Positions 55,701 through 64,000 of a stretch of 64,000 nucleotides of DNA are shown in pieces; position 1 is the first letter of the stretch, and every line of letters starts with the position of its first letter. Location of the stretch: positions 111,783-175,782 of the forward strand of contig JANXDH010000004.1 of assembly GCA_025059745.1 (NCBI GenBank). The letters run 5' to 3'. Below the pieces are notes generated by a model. That model was given only the letters and a program-made list of their open reading frames with translations, was not told the DNA's origin and made no database searches. This DNA is from Aigarchaeota archaeon. Its GTDB lineage: Archaea > Thermoproteota > Nitrososphaeria_A > Caldarchaeales > Calditenuaceae. Both the position numbers and the translations under genes were made by a program.

Positions 55701-56249
55701 GTCTGCAAGTACGACCGCACCGGCAACCTCAGTACCACCTGCCGACCTCATGGGGCCGGCGAAATAGACCGCCATGTACTTGCTACCATCGAAGTTTGAC
55801 TTGATCCTGACGTTGACGATACCCTCCGTGGGCGCGGCGGTTATGCTCGGCGGCGTCATGGTCGCTAGCGAGGCCCTCAGGACGACGAGTAACTCCGCCT
55901 CGTTCACGTCTTCTCTCTCGGAGATCAACTCATCGGCGAGCCTGAACGGCACCAGGACTGGTGGGAACTCGGACCTTATCCTCCTTATCTTCTTCGCGAT
56001 ACCTTCTGGGCCTATCAGGACCTCCACCCTCTCGGCCATGTCCCTCACTGGAACCGTCTCGACCTCCATGACCGGTGAGTTACTGTGGGCCCTCACCTTA
56101 GACGCGAGGTCAAACTCCTCCTCAAAGCGGGAGAGCAAAGCTTCGTAGTAGCTCTTCTGGTAGGGTAGGTAGGGTCTACCCGGATCGAACCTCCGCGCGA
56201 CCTCCTCCGAGTTCGACGGCTGGTGCGTTATGAACCCCCCACCCCTCAA
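52761..56249 (-). CDS. polC (DP2): DNA polymerase D large subunit DP2
   Basis: 1162 aa; FAGPMRSAGGTEVAGAVVLADYIRR, GCDGDEDSVTLLLD-type motif (RRDCDGDEDSVTLLLDVLINFSR), zinc-ribbon motifs. No intein-like insertion seen. Confidence 0.96.
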   Translation of the reverse strand: MRGGGFITHQPSNSEEVARRFDPGRPYLPYQKSYYEALLSRFEEEFDLASKVRAHSNSPVMEVETVPVRDMAERVEVLIGPEGIAKKIRRIRSEFPPVLVPFRLADELISEREDVNEAELLVVLRASLATMTPPSITAAPTEGIVNVRIKSNFDGSKYMAVYFAGPMRSAGGTEVAGAVVLADYIRRSVGLSRYVITDDEVGRFIEEVRLYRRRVGRFQYNVPEEVLELVLRNLPIEITGIATDPIYVPALRKSQRIETPYLRGGALIVVNDGIVGRAKKVLRMVELCGLEGWEWLHEVIEQMKRASSSSSSRVSSIDEVVGGRPILSTSSMRWGFRLRYGRSPNNGMSAIGIHPYSMRLLENFIVTGTQLRVDYPGKSGVSVPVDSIEPPVVLMSDGSVIRVDNKAKLEEAEKGAKEILFNGDVLVSFGDCVENNVRLRPPGYCEEWWAEEVRISSLRDSPWIDDRLKERLSDFVREPFYSVPTVEEAALISTKLRVPLHPRYLPAWEAWDVGDVEYLRRWLRDSISGGLKRFESDALVEYDAKVKRLLEIGLVTHRVRDHKIVLSSSVLKSLIFALRPFNDLERRTGDVREFLESLTGLPFRPKIGSTISARVGRPEKSGQRRMRPPSQVLFPVGLAGGMTRDVLRGASGAGHIVVELINRVCTACGEKTWKTTCESCGRPTIMVSTCERCGVEYVEILQKTCYNCKGPLRHSSRKYVDLRGLVEESLRKASEPKPPSLKGVRGLNSLAKQPEDLVKGVLRANLDLFVYKDGTVRFDTTNAPLTHFSPKQIGVPPERLRELGYVSDVFGDPLVSWDQTLELMVQDVIVPKRLVDHLFKVSRFIDGYLRSLGLEAYYMLEESEDLIGHLVAVLSPHTYGSVVCRIIGFVDANVMYAHPILHGSKRRDCDGDEDSVTLLLDVLINFSRMYLPDRIGGSMDAPLLITPVVLHDEVDEQAYNFEVIERYPLEFYRAASEGRPAVELEGVVKLASDLMREGGGWCVGARYTTPTSQVVTEVSDSNYKRLKTMLDKVKVQLELAKKISAVNEVSVAERVMASHILPDILGNMKSYFSQSYICKRCGAKYRRPPLSVNCRLCGGEISQTVYRGTVSKYLELAEELLTEYIKDPYLREGVIVAMENFESIFKRSNVGKDRQSSLKRFF
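52764..52787 (-). other. C-terminal PIP-box (PCNA-interacting peptide) of DP2
   Basis: The last eight residues QSSLKRFF match QxxLxxFF. Confidence 0.75.
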
Positions 56250-57418
56250 TAGGACTCCGCTATGTGTCTCAGCACCTCGTTCGCGAAGGGGTACTTGACC
56301 GCGAGCTCCTTCCTCGTTATTATCTCCCTCTCTATCTTATCGAGCGCGTACCTCACCGCCAGATCCGCCCTCCACCCCTCACCTGAGCCGGTAACTTGAC
56401 ACTTGTTCGTGAAGAGCCGGGCCCTGCAGTGGATCAGGTGCTGTGGGCCGTGCTTCTCCCTGTGAGCCTTGAAGTGGAGCGATAAAGTGCCCTCCCCCAA
56501 GGCCTTACTGAGCCTGGACGCGAACCTGCCTGCGACGTCCAAGATGGCGTTCTTCTCGGCCTCCGAGAGGTCCATGAGCTTGTGACTGATCTGCACTGTT
56601 ATTCCGGCCGTAGCCTCGCTCGACATCTCGACTATCGGTTCCAACACGTCGATCACGGAGAGTATGCCCTCTACCTTACCGTCCTCCACCACGACCAGAC
56701 ACGATATATCATGTTTTATCATGCGGTCTAGAGCGACGTAGAGCGACTCGTTAGGACGCGCAGTGATGACCGGCCTCGACATGATGGATTTCACGCTGTT
56801 GCCGAAGACCGAAACCTTCTCCCCGGTCACCTCTCCCCACGACGCCTTCTCCCTCGGTCTTATGACCTTCTCTATTATGTCGTGGAGCGTAACTATTCCC
56901 GAGAGCGACCCCCTCTTGGACGTGACGGGGAGACGCGAGACTCCCTCCCCTCTCATGATTGACGCAGCCTTTCCGATGGTCTCGTCCTCTCTTATCGTAA
57001 GCGGGTCCTTGGTCATCGCCTCCCGAACTCTAACTTTCTTCAATAGGTCTCTCAGAGAAGTGCCGATCTGCCTCACGGTAACGATGCCCACAGGCCTCTT
57101 GCCCTCTAAGACAGGTAACGCCTTTAAGTTGTTCTCGTACATCAGCTTAGCGCTCTCTATGACGCTATCGTTCGGTGAGATGTAGGGTACCTTGATGGCG
57201 GCGGATTTCGCTAGGGCCTTCGTTGGGTTGACGTGAGGCCTGAGCAACAACCGTTCGGTTATAGCACCGATGAAACGATCCTCTTGGTCTAGTACGAGCA
57301 CCATGTAAGCCCTCTTCTCTGAGAAGACCTTGGCGACCTTACTGATAGGTTCATCGGCGTAGACGTAGTGATAGTCGGCCTCTAGCACGTCCCTCACCAG
57401 TAATTGCTCAGCGCTCAA
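56246..57418 (-). CDS. CBS-domain protein fused to an HPF/RaiA-like ribosome hibernation domain
   Basis: Four CBS-like repeats, then VQISHKLMDLSEAEKNAILDVAGRFASRLSK...LHFKAHREKHGPQHLIHCRARLFTNKCQVTGSGEGWRADLAVRYALDKIEREI. Confidence 0.7.
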   Translation of the reverse strand: MSAEQLLVRDVLEADYHYVYADEPISKVAKVFSEKRAYMVLVLDQEDRFIGAITERLLLRPHVNPTKALAKSAAIKVPYISPNDSVIESAKLMYENNLKALPVLEGKRPVGIVTVRQIGTSLRDLLKKVRVREAMTKDPLTIREDETIGKAASIMRGEGVSRLPVTSKRGSLSGIVTLHDIIEKVIRPREKASWGEVTGEKVSVFGNSVKSIMSRPVITARPNESLYVALDRMIKHDISCLVVVEDGKVEGILSVIDVLEPIVEMSSEATAGITVQISHKLMDLSEAEKNAILDVAGRFASRLSKALGEGTLSLHFKAHREKHGPQHLIHCRARLFTNKCQVTGSGEGWRADLAVRYALDKIEREIITRKELAVKYPFANEVLRHIAESY

Positions 57419-57518
57419 TTCGGTCCTCGACCTCCCATCGCTCTTACTGACTGGTAAAATTTATCGTTATGCTGAGATTTCTAACGTAATAATCAATGTA
57501 AGGTAATGAGGGAGTCCT

Positions 57519-59480
57519 CTACCGGGGGAACAACAAGGACATTATCTCGTCGAGCTGCGCGGTGGCGACGCAGACGTACCTATCCGCGCCTCCGTAGTAG
57601 AGGAAGACCGTGTTGTCCCTGAGGACCGCACCGCAGGGGAAGACCACGTTGTTCACGTAACCCTCCCTCTCATACCACTCCTCTGGTTGGAGGATCGGGG
57701 TGATCGTCCTGGCCAAGACCTCATCAGGCTTCTTGCGATCCAAGAGGGCTGCACCGACCCTGTACACACCATCGTGAGATACGCCGTGGTAAAACATCAA
57801 CCACCCCTCCTCGACCTTCAAGGGTGGTGCGGCCAACCCCACCTTCTTTCCGTCCCACATCCCGGGTCTGTTCGAGAGGAGCGGCAACATCAACAGCCTC
57901 TCCACGTCTACGGTCTCGAGGGAGTCTAGGTAGTCGTAGACGACATTTATCCCACCAGCCCTATGAATGTAGAAGTACTTGTCATCTATCCGCTCCCTTA
58001 GGACGCAGGCGTTCTTGTCATCGATCCACGGGGGCGATGCGAGGATCGGGGGCGTCCACTCCCACTCCATGTTCAAGAAGTTCCTGACGCTTATCGACGT
58101 CAGGGCGACACGCGGAGGGTCTATCCCATCGAAGGCTGTGTAGAACATGTAGAGCTTGTCGTTGATCTTTACTATACGCGGGTCCTCGCAACCCGAGTGA
58201 CCGAGGCCCCTCTTCATCTCGAACTCCTCTCGGGGGACGTAGACCGGCTCATCGAGTATCTTATCTATGTTGAGACCGTCCTCGCTCACCGCCATGCCTA
58301 TTGTAGAGGTCTTGTCCTCCGAGAAAGCCCTGAAAAGGATGTGTATCTTTCCCTCCAGCTCGATAGCGGCCGGGTTGAAGACGGAGAACCCCCTCCACCA
58401 GTACCTCCTGTCAGGCCATATTATCGGGTTCTTCTCGTGTCTCTTGAAGACTGGGGCCACTCCACCGTCTAGCATCAACCTCAGCTTAGATAACATTATC
58501 GTGGCTTGACAGCACGAGGTATCTGACGCACCGTAATATATCTTGACCGTCCTCCCCTCGAGTAAGGCGGAGGTGGGGAATACCACGCGTGGTACTATGC
58601 CGTAGACCTCATAGACCTCCTCGGGCGTCATGAACGGGTAACTGGTCCTCTTGATCACCCTTCTAGGGTCGTCTAAATCAAGTAAGAGCGCCTCCACGCC
58701 GAAGACCCTCTTGATAGGTTCGCCGAAGTAGTTCTGAATATAGCTATAGATCAGTAACCACCCCTCCTCCAGCTCTATAGGTGGAGCACCTACCTCTATG
58801 TGGTCCAACTCAGACCTCCGGGGATCGGGCCTGATTACATGATCCATGTATCTCCTATACCACTCCGCCATCTCTTCGCTCCACCGCGACGGATCGTCGG
58901 AGAGCTCTGCCACACTTATGTAAGCTGGAGGCTTGTCAGTATGCACCGTCAAGACTGCAACGAGTCTCTTCCTGATCCTCCTCGGGAAGATCGCCATGGC
59001 CTTCGCATTGAAGGGAGTGACCAGGTATTTCTCAGAGACCCTCCTCAGATCGTCACTTATGGCGACTGCGACTCTTATCCAATCGGCGGTGGGCGGGAGT
59101 ACCGCAATCGCTGTGTAGGTGATGTAATATCGTCCATCGACCTTAGTGATCCTTGGGTCCTCACAACCGAACCGCTCCCAACCGTGCTCGGGATAGATGA
59201 ACCTCCTCCTGTCGTAAAAGTGAACGCCGTCTCTGCTCTTCGCGATCCCTATCGAGCTGATCGTCACGCTCCCTCTAGAAGTCGCGGGAGGCGAGAGAGC
59301 TCGGTAGAGCATGTAGTAGGTCCGCCCTCTCTTTATCACCGCGGGGTTGAAGACCGCGTAGGACTCCCACGAGTTCCCAACGTTGGGCAAGAGTATCGGG
59401 TTATCGTGGTGCCTCCTGAGGTTTACGTTCTGTGAGGTCAGAGTCCCCATCCTGACGTTCAATGGTAGCTTGCTAGACAC
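57519..59480 (-). CDS. Tandem-domain GH130-like glycosidase/phosphorylase
   Basis: Two full GH130-like units, each with a GCEDPRI motif (WERFGCEDPRITKVDGRYYITYTA and GHSGCEDPRIVKINDKLYMFYTA). Confidence 0.82.
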   Translation of the reverse strand: MSSKLPLNVRMGTLTSQNVNLRRHHDNPILLPNVGNSWESYAVFNPAVIKRGRTYYMLYRALSPPATSRGSVTISSIGIAKSRDGVHFYDRRRFIYPEHGWERFGCEDPRITKVDGRYYITYTAIAVLPPTADWIRVAVAISDDLRRVSEKYLVTPFNAKAMAIFPRRIRKRLVAVLTVHTDKPPAYISVAELSDDPSRWSEEMAEWYRRYMDHVIRPDPRRSELDHIEVGAPPIELEEGWLLIYSYIQNYFGEPIKRVFGVEALLLDLDDPRRVIKRTSYPFMTPEEVYEVYGIVPRVVFPTSALLEGRTVKIYYGASDTSCCQATIMLSKLRLMLDGGVAPVFKRHEKNPIIWPDRRYWWRGFSVFNPAAIELEGKIHILFRAFSEDKTSTIGMAVSEDGLNIDKILDEPVYVPREEFEMKRGLGHSGCEDPRIVKINDKLYMFYTAFDGIDPPRVALTSISVRNFLNMEWEWTPPILASPPWIDDKNACVLRERIDDKYFYIHRAGGINVVYDYLDSLETVDVERLLMLPLLSNRPGMWDGKKVGLAAPPLKVEEGWLMFYHGVSHDGVYRVGAALLDRKKPDEVLARTITPILQPEEWYEREGYVNNVVFPCGAVLRDNTVFLYYGGADRYVCVATAQLDEIMSLLFPR

Positions 59481-59553
59481 CCCTCCAACACCCCCAAAGT
59501 CATAGTAATACCCATCGGCATCAGCCGTGTCACAGAATCTTCACTTATTACCA

Positions 59554-60555
59554 TTACTTACGTGTGATATTACTGAGTAATTCGTCGAGGCCTATCTCGG
59601 CCAAACATACGTAACTATCGGACGCACCGTAATAGACCAAGAGCCTACCTTTAAGGACCACGGCCCCCGTGGCGTAGATGACGCCAGGCTTGAAGCCGCA
59701 CCACTCGTACCACTCTTCCGGCACCAGCAAGGGTGTGTTGTGCCTACCTATGACCGTAGTTGGGTCAACTAGGTCTAGGAGCATCGCACCGAGTCTGTAA
59801 CCGCCGATCTCCCTCACCGGGCTGCCGTGATAAAGCAACAACCACCCGTCCTTGGTCTCGATGGGCGGTGCAGCAGCGCCCCTTATTACCGCGTCCCATC
59901 GCTCCCTCCTACCCATACCGTACCCTCCATCGAATTTACTGCGTATAACGACACCCTCAAAGTCCTCCACGAACGCTATCTGCACCCTCGGTGATAGGCT
60001 ATGTAGTATGGCGAACTTACCCTCGAACTTCTTCGGGAAGAGCATCCAATTCTTGTGTTTCTCGCCCTCAGGGGAGATGACATGGGGCCTGCCCCACCGC
60101 CACTCCTTCCCCAAGAAGTCCTCAAGGGATATAGAGTTGATCGCCACCCTGATGTTGTACCCATCGTAGAGAGTGTAAGTCATGTAGACCGTGTCGCCAA
60201 TCACTACTACACGCGGGTCCTCCGAGCCGACGAAACCCCCACCAGATGGACTCATCATTTGCAGCAGGTTCGATGTGGGGAGCCTGTGTTGATAGACCGG
60301 TTCCCGCGACCTCTCATCGATCCTCAGCCCGTTCCGACTCCTCGCGTACCCTAGTCGCGAGACGTAATCTCTCCCGATCGCGCGGTACAGGATGTGAACC
60401 TGGTCGCCCACCGTCATGACTCCGGGGTTGAACGTCTGCTCGCTCTCCCACCAATTATCCTCGAGCGGTATTATCAGAGGATTACCCTTATATCTAGTTA
60501 AGGTGAGCTCCCACTTCCCGGCCTTTGAGGCCTCGATCCCTTTCTGCGCGCACAT
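59554..60555 (-). CDS. GH130-like glycosidase/phosphorylase (single domain)
   Basis: NPGVMTVGDQVHILYRAIGRD, VGSEDPRVVVIGDTVYMTYTLYDG and LLVYYGASDSYVCLA. Confidence 0.85.
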   Translation of the reverse strand: MCAQKGIEASKAGKWELTLTRYKGNPLIIPLEDNWWESEQTFNPGVMTVGDQVHILYRAIGRDYVSRLGYARSRNGLRIDERSREPVYQHRLPTSNLLQMMSPSGGGFVGSEDPRVVVIGDTVYMTYTLYDGYNIRVAINSISLEDFLGKEWRWGRPHVISPEGEKHKNWMLFPKKFEGKFAILHSLSPRVQIAFVEDFEGVVIRSKFDGGYGMGRRERWDAVIRGAAAPPIETKDGWLLLYHGSPVREIGGYRLGAMLLDLVDPTTVIGRHNTPLLVPEEWYEWCGFKPGVIYATGAVVLKGRLLVYYGASDSYVCLAEIGLDELLSNITRK

Positions 60556-60656
60556 AAAAATTTTCCCTCACTACTAAGTTCGGAGTGATTCCTTAAAAAC
60601 TTATAGGATAAGAGGCAGCTGATCTATATCAGTATAAAGAAATAGATCGTAAAAAT

Positions 60657-62231
60657 CTATTGGAGGGTCTTACTGACGTAAGGACCGTCAAGAACGTACC
60701 CCCGCGAGTAATAGTACTCCCTAACACCGACGCCGCTGATCACTACTACCTTCCTGAGGCCGAACTCCTCTGATGCGACCCTCTCGGCCTCGAACAACAG
60801 CCTGCTACCCACGCCCCTGTGCTGCCACCCACGCCCGCCCCCCTCACCGACAGGCACCATTTGGCCGTAGACGTGGAGCTCCCTCACCAAAGCTGCTCCC
60901 CTCAGCTCGGGCCTCAGAGGCTCTGATGGGATCCGGAGGCGAACGAACCCAATGAGGACGTCGTTGGCAACATCCTCGAAGGAGATGAAGTTCTCGATAC
61001 CGCCGCTGGCCTCGTAAGATAACCTCATCAGTCTTAGATGCTCCGGTCTCGGCTCGTACTTAGGACCCTGGCGACCGACCTCCCTGCACCTTATACACCT
61101 GCACCTGATCCCCCTCCTAGCGGCCTCCCTCTCGACTAGCTGACGCAAATTACCGAGTCTGTTGCCGTCGATTATCGCGTGTGGCGGTATCTCTCTCTGT
61201 ATCCTGTTGACCCTCACGTAGACCGGTATGTACCTCATGCTCTCCACGAGTACTTTCACCAGTTCATCGGCTGTATATGGTCTGTACCACCCCTTGAGCC
61301 ACCACTTGTGAAGCTGAGTGCCGGGTAACACGAGCGTCGGATAAATCTTGAGCGCATCGGGTTTGAACGCATCGTTCGTAAATAACTCCCTGAAGACCTC
61401 TATGTCCCTCTCCGGTGACGACTCAGGGAGGCCTGGCATGACGTGGAAGGTCACCTTGAAGGCGAGGTCTTTTAGGACCCTAGTCGACTCGACGACGTCT
61501 CTGAGCGTGTGTCCTCTGTTGAGAACGCTGTAAGACCAGTCGTCGAGGGTCTGGACGCCCAACTCAACCCTAGTAAAGCCCATCTCGAGGAGCCGGTTGG
61601 CGTGCTCGTATTTCGCGTATTCGGGTTTAGTCTCCGCGGTCATCCCCACGACCCTCCTCTCGGCCCCCTCAGCCACCCTCAGCCCCTCCTCCAACGAGCT
61701 GGACTCAACCCCATTCAGTTCGTCAAGGCACCTCTTCACGAGGGACCTCTGGACGTGGAGGGGGAGCGCTGTGAAAGTACCGCCGACCATAATCAACTCG
61801 ATCTTATCGACCGTGTGTCCGGCGTCCTCTAACTTCTTGACCTGGTCCCTAATGACGGACCCAGGGTCGTAGCTGTAACGTTGGCTCAACTTCACTATAT
61901 GCTCCTCGCCCGTGTAACTCTTGGGGGCGTTCCACGCTGGACCTCCGGGACAGTAAGCGCACGAGCCGTGAGGACAGTTGTAGGGTGGTACTGCAACCGT
62001 AATGACCGTCACGCCCGAGAGCGACCGACCGGCCTTCCTCCTGAGGACCTCCCTGATCGAGTCTCCACCGCGCCCCCTGATAGACCTCAAAACGTCTAGG
62101 TCGCTCGGTACGATCTTCAGGCCTAACTCCTTAGCGACTATCAACTTCAACCTCTGGAGCTCCTCCTTGGTGGCCACGCGCTCGAGCGAGGCCCTCTCGG
62201 CGATCAATCTACACGCATCCTCCATCTCCAT
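60657..62231 (-). CDS. elp3: Elp3-family tRNA uridine carboxymethylase (radical SAM plus GNAT)
   Basis: CPHGSCAYCPGGPAWNAPKSYTGEEH (radical SAM Cys cluster), IRCRCIRCREVG, C-terminal GNAT. Confidence 0.95.
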   Translation of the reverse strand: MEMEDACRLIAERASLERVATKEELQRLKLIVAKELGLKIVPSDLDVLRSIRGRGGDSIREVLRRKAGRSLSGVTVITVAVPPYNCPHGSCAYCPGGPAWNAPKSYTGEEHIVKLSQRYSYDPGSVIRDQVKKLEDAGHTVDKIELIMVGGTFTALPLHVQRSLVKRCLDELNGVESSSLEEGLRVAEGAERRVVGMTAETKPEYAKYEHANRLLEMGFTRVELGVQTLDDWSYSVLNRGHTLRDVVESTRVLKDLAFKVTFHVMPGLPESSPERDIEVFRELFTNDAFKPDALKIYPTLVLPGTQLHKWWLKGWYRPYTADELVKVLVESMRYIPVYVRVNRIQREIPPHAIIDGNRLGNLRQLVEREAARRGIRCRCIRCREVGRQGPKYEPRPEHLRLMRLSYEASGGIENFISFEDVANDVLIGFVRLRIPSEPLRPELRGAALVRELHVYGQMVPVGEGGGRGWQHRGVGSRLLFEAERVASEEFGLRKVVVISGVGVREYYYSRGYVLDGPYVSKTLQ

Positions 62232-62253
62232 ATCTCAACCACCATGCACTAAC

Positions 62254-63951
62254 TCATCCGTACCTATATCTAACTCCGTGGCCCTTTCTCTCGTGGTTGA
62301 AGTCGACGACCCCTCGAGGCCCTATCGCACCACACGTCCCGCAGGCAACACAAGCCACGTGGTCGAACCTGAGCTTCGCCCTCCCTATGTCCTTTATCAT
62401 CTGTGAGTGAGCCAATCTCCTTGCTTCACCGCTGCTCATACCTTGACTGAGGTAGTGGTTCATGTTGTAGAGGTAGAGGTCCCTGTAGGACGCGAATACT
62501 CCCTTGTCTAAGACGAGTGTGTAGCAGTTGACTGGACATGCGGGGACCCACGGCTTGAAAGGCATCGAGGAGGCCCTCTGGGTATCCACCTTGATGTGCA
62601 CGTAACTCTCGTCCTCATAGTAGTTCAATAGTCCTGTCCTCTCTTGGACCCTTTGAACCGCATCACGGTATTCGCTCGCCCTCACCTTGGCATCCAGAGT
62701 CACCCGCTCGGCAAGCACGGTCAGGGCGAATCTGGCAAAGAGTCCATAGGCCACCCCCCCCTCAGATAACCTAGAGGCCCTCCCGGACCGCCTGACGTCG
62801 TCATAGATCGGTGCGAGGAGCGTCTTGTAGTAAGCCAGCTGTTCTTCGTTGAACGCCCCCCTCTCTGCCGCCCTTATATAGGTCTGAGCTGCCATTACAC
62901 CGGACGCGACGGCCCTCCGCATACCATCTATGAGGGCACCTATCTTTACGAAGGCACCCAGCGCATCACCGGTGACTAGGAACCCGGACCTGTAAGGCCT
63001 CTCTAACATGCACTTGTAACCCTTGGGTATGTTGTGGGCTGAGTACTCCACCAGCTCTGCACCCTCTATGAGCTCAGAGACCATAGGGTGTCTCTCTAGA
63101 TCTTCTAAGACGTCTAGAGGTTTACCGAACTCTTCGACCTTTTCAACCATTCGTCTCAACATAGAGTCCAGCGAGACGACTATGCCGATACTTAGGGTGT
63201 CGTAATTCGTGTAGAGGAAGGCACCACCATCGATACCCTTCATGAACTCCCCCATGTAGAAGATGGCCCTCCCCTCCCGACCAGAGACTTTGAACCGTTC
63301 CTCGATGGACTTAGGCGGGAGTTTGAAGACGTGCTTGACGCCGTGGTAGAGCTCACTAGGTCCGAGCCTACCCCTGAGTCCAGCCGCCTCGACTAGGTTT
63401 GAGGTGACACCACTCGCGTCTATCACTACGTTCGCCCTCAACTCATCATCATCAGTCACTACCCCCTTGATCGCACCGTCCTCCTCTATCAACCCCTCTA
63501 CAGTCGTGGAGCTGGCTACTACACCACCCGCCTCCCTCACCTTCTCCACGGCCCACTTATCGAACTTCGCCCGTAGGACCGAAAAGGCCGGACCCTGAAC
63601 CTCATGAAGACCAGTTACTCCGAGGGAGTTCAGCCTCGACCTCTCATCTATCCTCCACCTCTTGTAACTGACCTTTCCGTCGTTCACAAGGGCGTCTGAG
63701 AGCACCCAGACCTCGTGAGAGATCATCTTCCTCTCCCACGGTGCATCTCTCTCGAAATTTGGGAAGACGTCACCGAAGCTGTAACCCTTGACGTACTCGG
63801 TATAGAGTACCCCTCCGCTCGAGTTCCTCTCTCCGGGGACCTGAGACTTCTCCAAGAGCGCAACGTCGACGCCGTTTCTGGCGAGAGTCAGGGCCGCCGC
63901 CGACCCAGCGAGCCCTCCACCGACCACTATAACCTCAAAGTCTATACCCAT
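62254..63951 (-). CDS. FixC-like flavoprotein (ETF-quinone oxidoreductase family) with fused FixX-like ferredoxin domain
   Basis: N-terminal VIVVGGGLAGSAAALTLARNGVDVALLEK; C-terminal WVPACPVNCYTL...FDHVACVACGTCGAIGPRGVVDF. Confidence 0.85.
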   Translation of the reverse strand: MGIDFEVIVVGGGLAGSAAALTLARNGVDVALLEKSQVPGERNSSGGVLYTEYVKGYSFGDVFPNFERDAPWERKMISHEVWVLSDALVNDGKVSYKRWRIDERSRLNSLGVTGLHEVQGPAFSVLRAKFDKWAVEKVREAGGVVASSTTVEGLIEEDGAIKGVVTDDDELRANVVIDASGVTSNLVEAAGLRGRLGPSELYHGVKHVFKLPPKSIEERFKVSGREGRAIFYMGEFMKGIDGGAFLYTNYDTLSIGIVVSLDSMLRRMVEKVEEFGKPLDVLEDLERHPMVSELIEGAELVEYSAHNIPKGYKCMLERPYRSGFLVTGDALGAFVKIGALIDGMRRAVASGVMAAQTYIRAAERGAFNEEQLAYYKTLLAPIYDDVRRSGRASRLSEGGVAYGLFARFALTVLAERVTLDAKVRASEYRDAVQRVQERTGLLNYYEDESYVHIKVDTQRASSMPFKPWVPACPVNCYTLVLDKGVFASYRDLYLYNMNHYLSQGMSSGEARRLAHSQMIKDIGRAKLRFDHVACVACGTCGAIGPRGVVDFNHERKGHGVRYRYG

Positions 63952-63956
63952 ACTAT

Positions 63957-64000
63957 CTATTCCCCCCTCAAGGCTTCTATGAATTTGGGCAGGACCTCGT
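63957..64000 (-). CDS. Partial CDS: C-terminus of the gene upstream of fixC (ETF alpha/FixB plausible)
   Basis: Minus frame reads ...EVLPKFIEALRGE*; ETF genes are usually adjacent to fixC. Confidence 0.45.
   Translation of the reverse strand, partial: EVLPKFIEALRGE

Noticed and set aside
52761-56249. Intein in DP2
   Set aside because: PolD large subunits often carry inteins, but the 1162-aa ORF shows continuous DP2-like sequence with no intein splice-junction pattern noticed.
58800-59435. 211-aa ORF antisense to the tandem GH130 gene
   Set aside because: Shadow ORF with Arg/Pro-rich composition; the sense strand is strongly GH130-like.
1-64000. CRISPR array, rRNA genes or insertion sequences
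   Set aside because: No regularly spaced repeats, rRNA-like segments or transposase ORFs were recognised.

Overview
This 64-kb window is archaeal chromosome. It encodes the PolD small (DP1) and large (DP2) subunits, Orc1/Cdc6, GlnK/Amt, Elp3, a Dim2-like KH protein and a Dpo4-like polymerase. PolD together with Orc1 argues against a typical crenarchaeote; a non-crenarchaeal TACK lineage or a euryarchaeote is my inference. From left to right it contains: (i) a RIO/Bud32-like kinase ORF open to the window edge and two paralogous nucleotidyltransferases; (ii) glnK-amt; (iii) a glycan-assembly locus of about 13 kb; (iv) CBS proteins and a large surface protein; (v) DP1-orc1/cdc6 followed by an AT-rich non-coding gap of about 610 bp with six CTTCAC/GTGAAG hexamers, a strong oriC candidate; (vi) tRNA-Pro(CGG); (vii) a cluster of about 18 kb of HK97-type head-tail virus genes (TerL, portal, protease, capsid, connectors, tail tube, a likely frameshifted chaperone, gp10-like, tape measure, hub, fibre-like) with no integrase or replication gene that I can see, so it is either a provirus remnant or a gene-transfer-agent-like element; (viii) dinB/dpo4, a VTT protein, an ACT-V4R protein, tRNA-Gly(TCC), a SIMPL protein, TerC, DP2, a CBS-HPF fusion, a tandem-domain GH130 plus a second GH130, Elp3, a FixC-FixX fusion and the tail of a FixB-like gene. 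The virus-like cluster is the most interesting part. It has unusual module order, an ABC-ATPase/GNAT fusion between portal and protease, an exported PLD-family nuclease, a recurring CAAAAATA intergenic motif (two pairs of identical 14-mers), and a tail-tip block with different arginine codon usage. All functional calls were made by reading the sequence; no database search was run.
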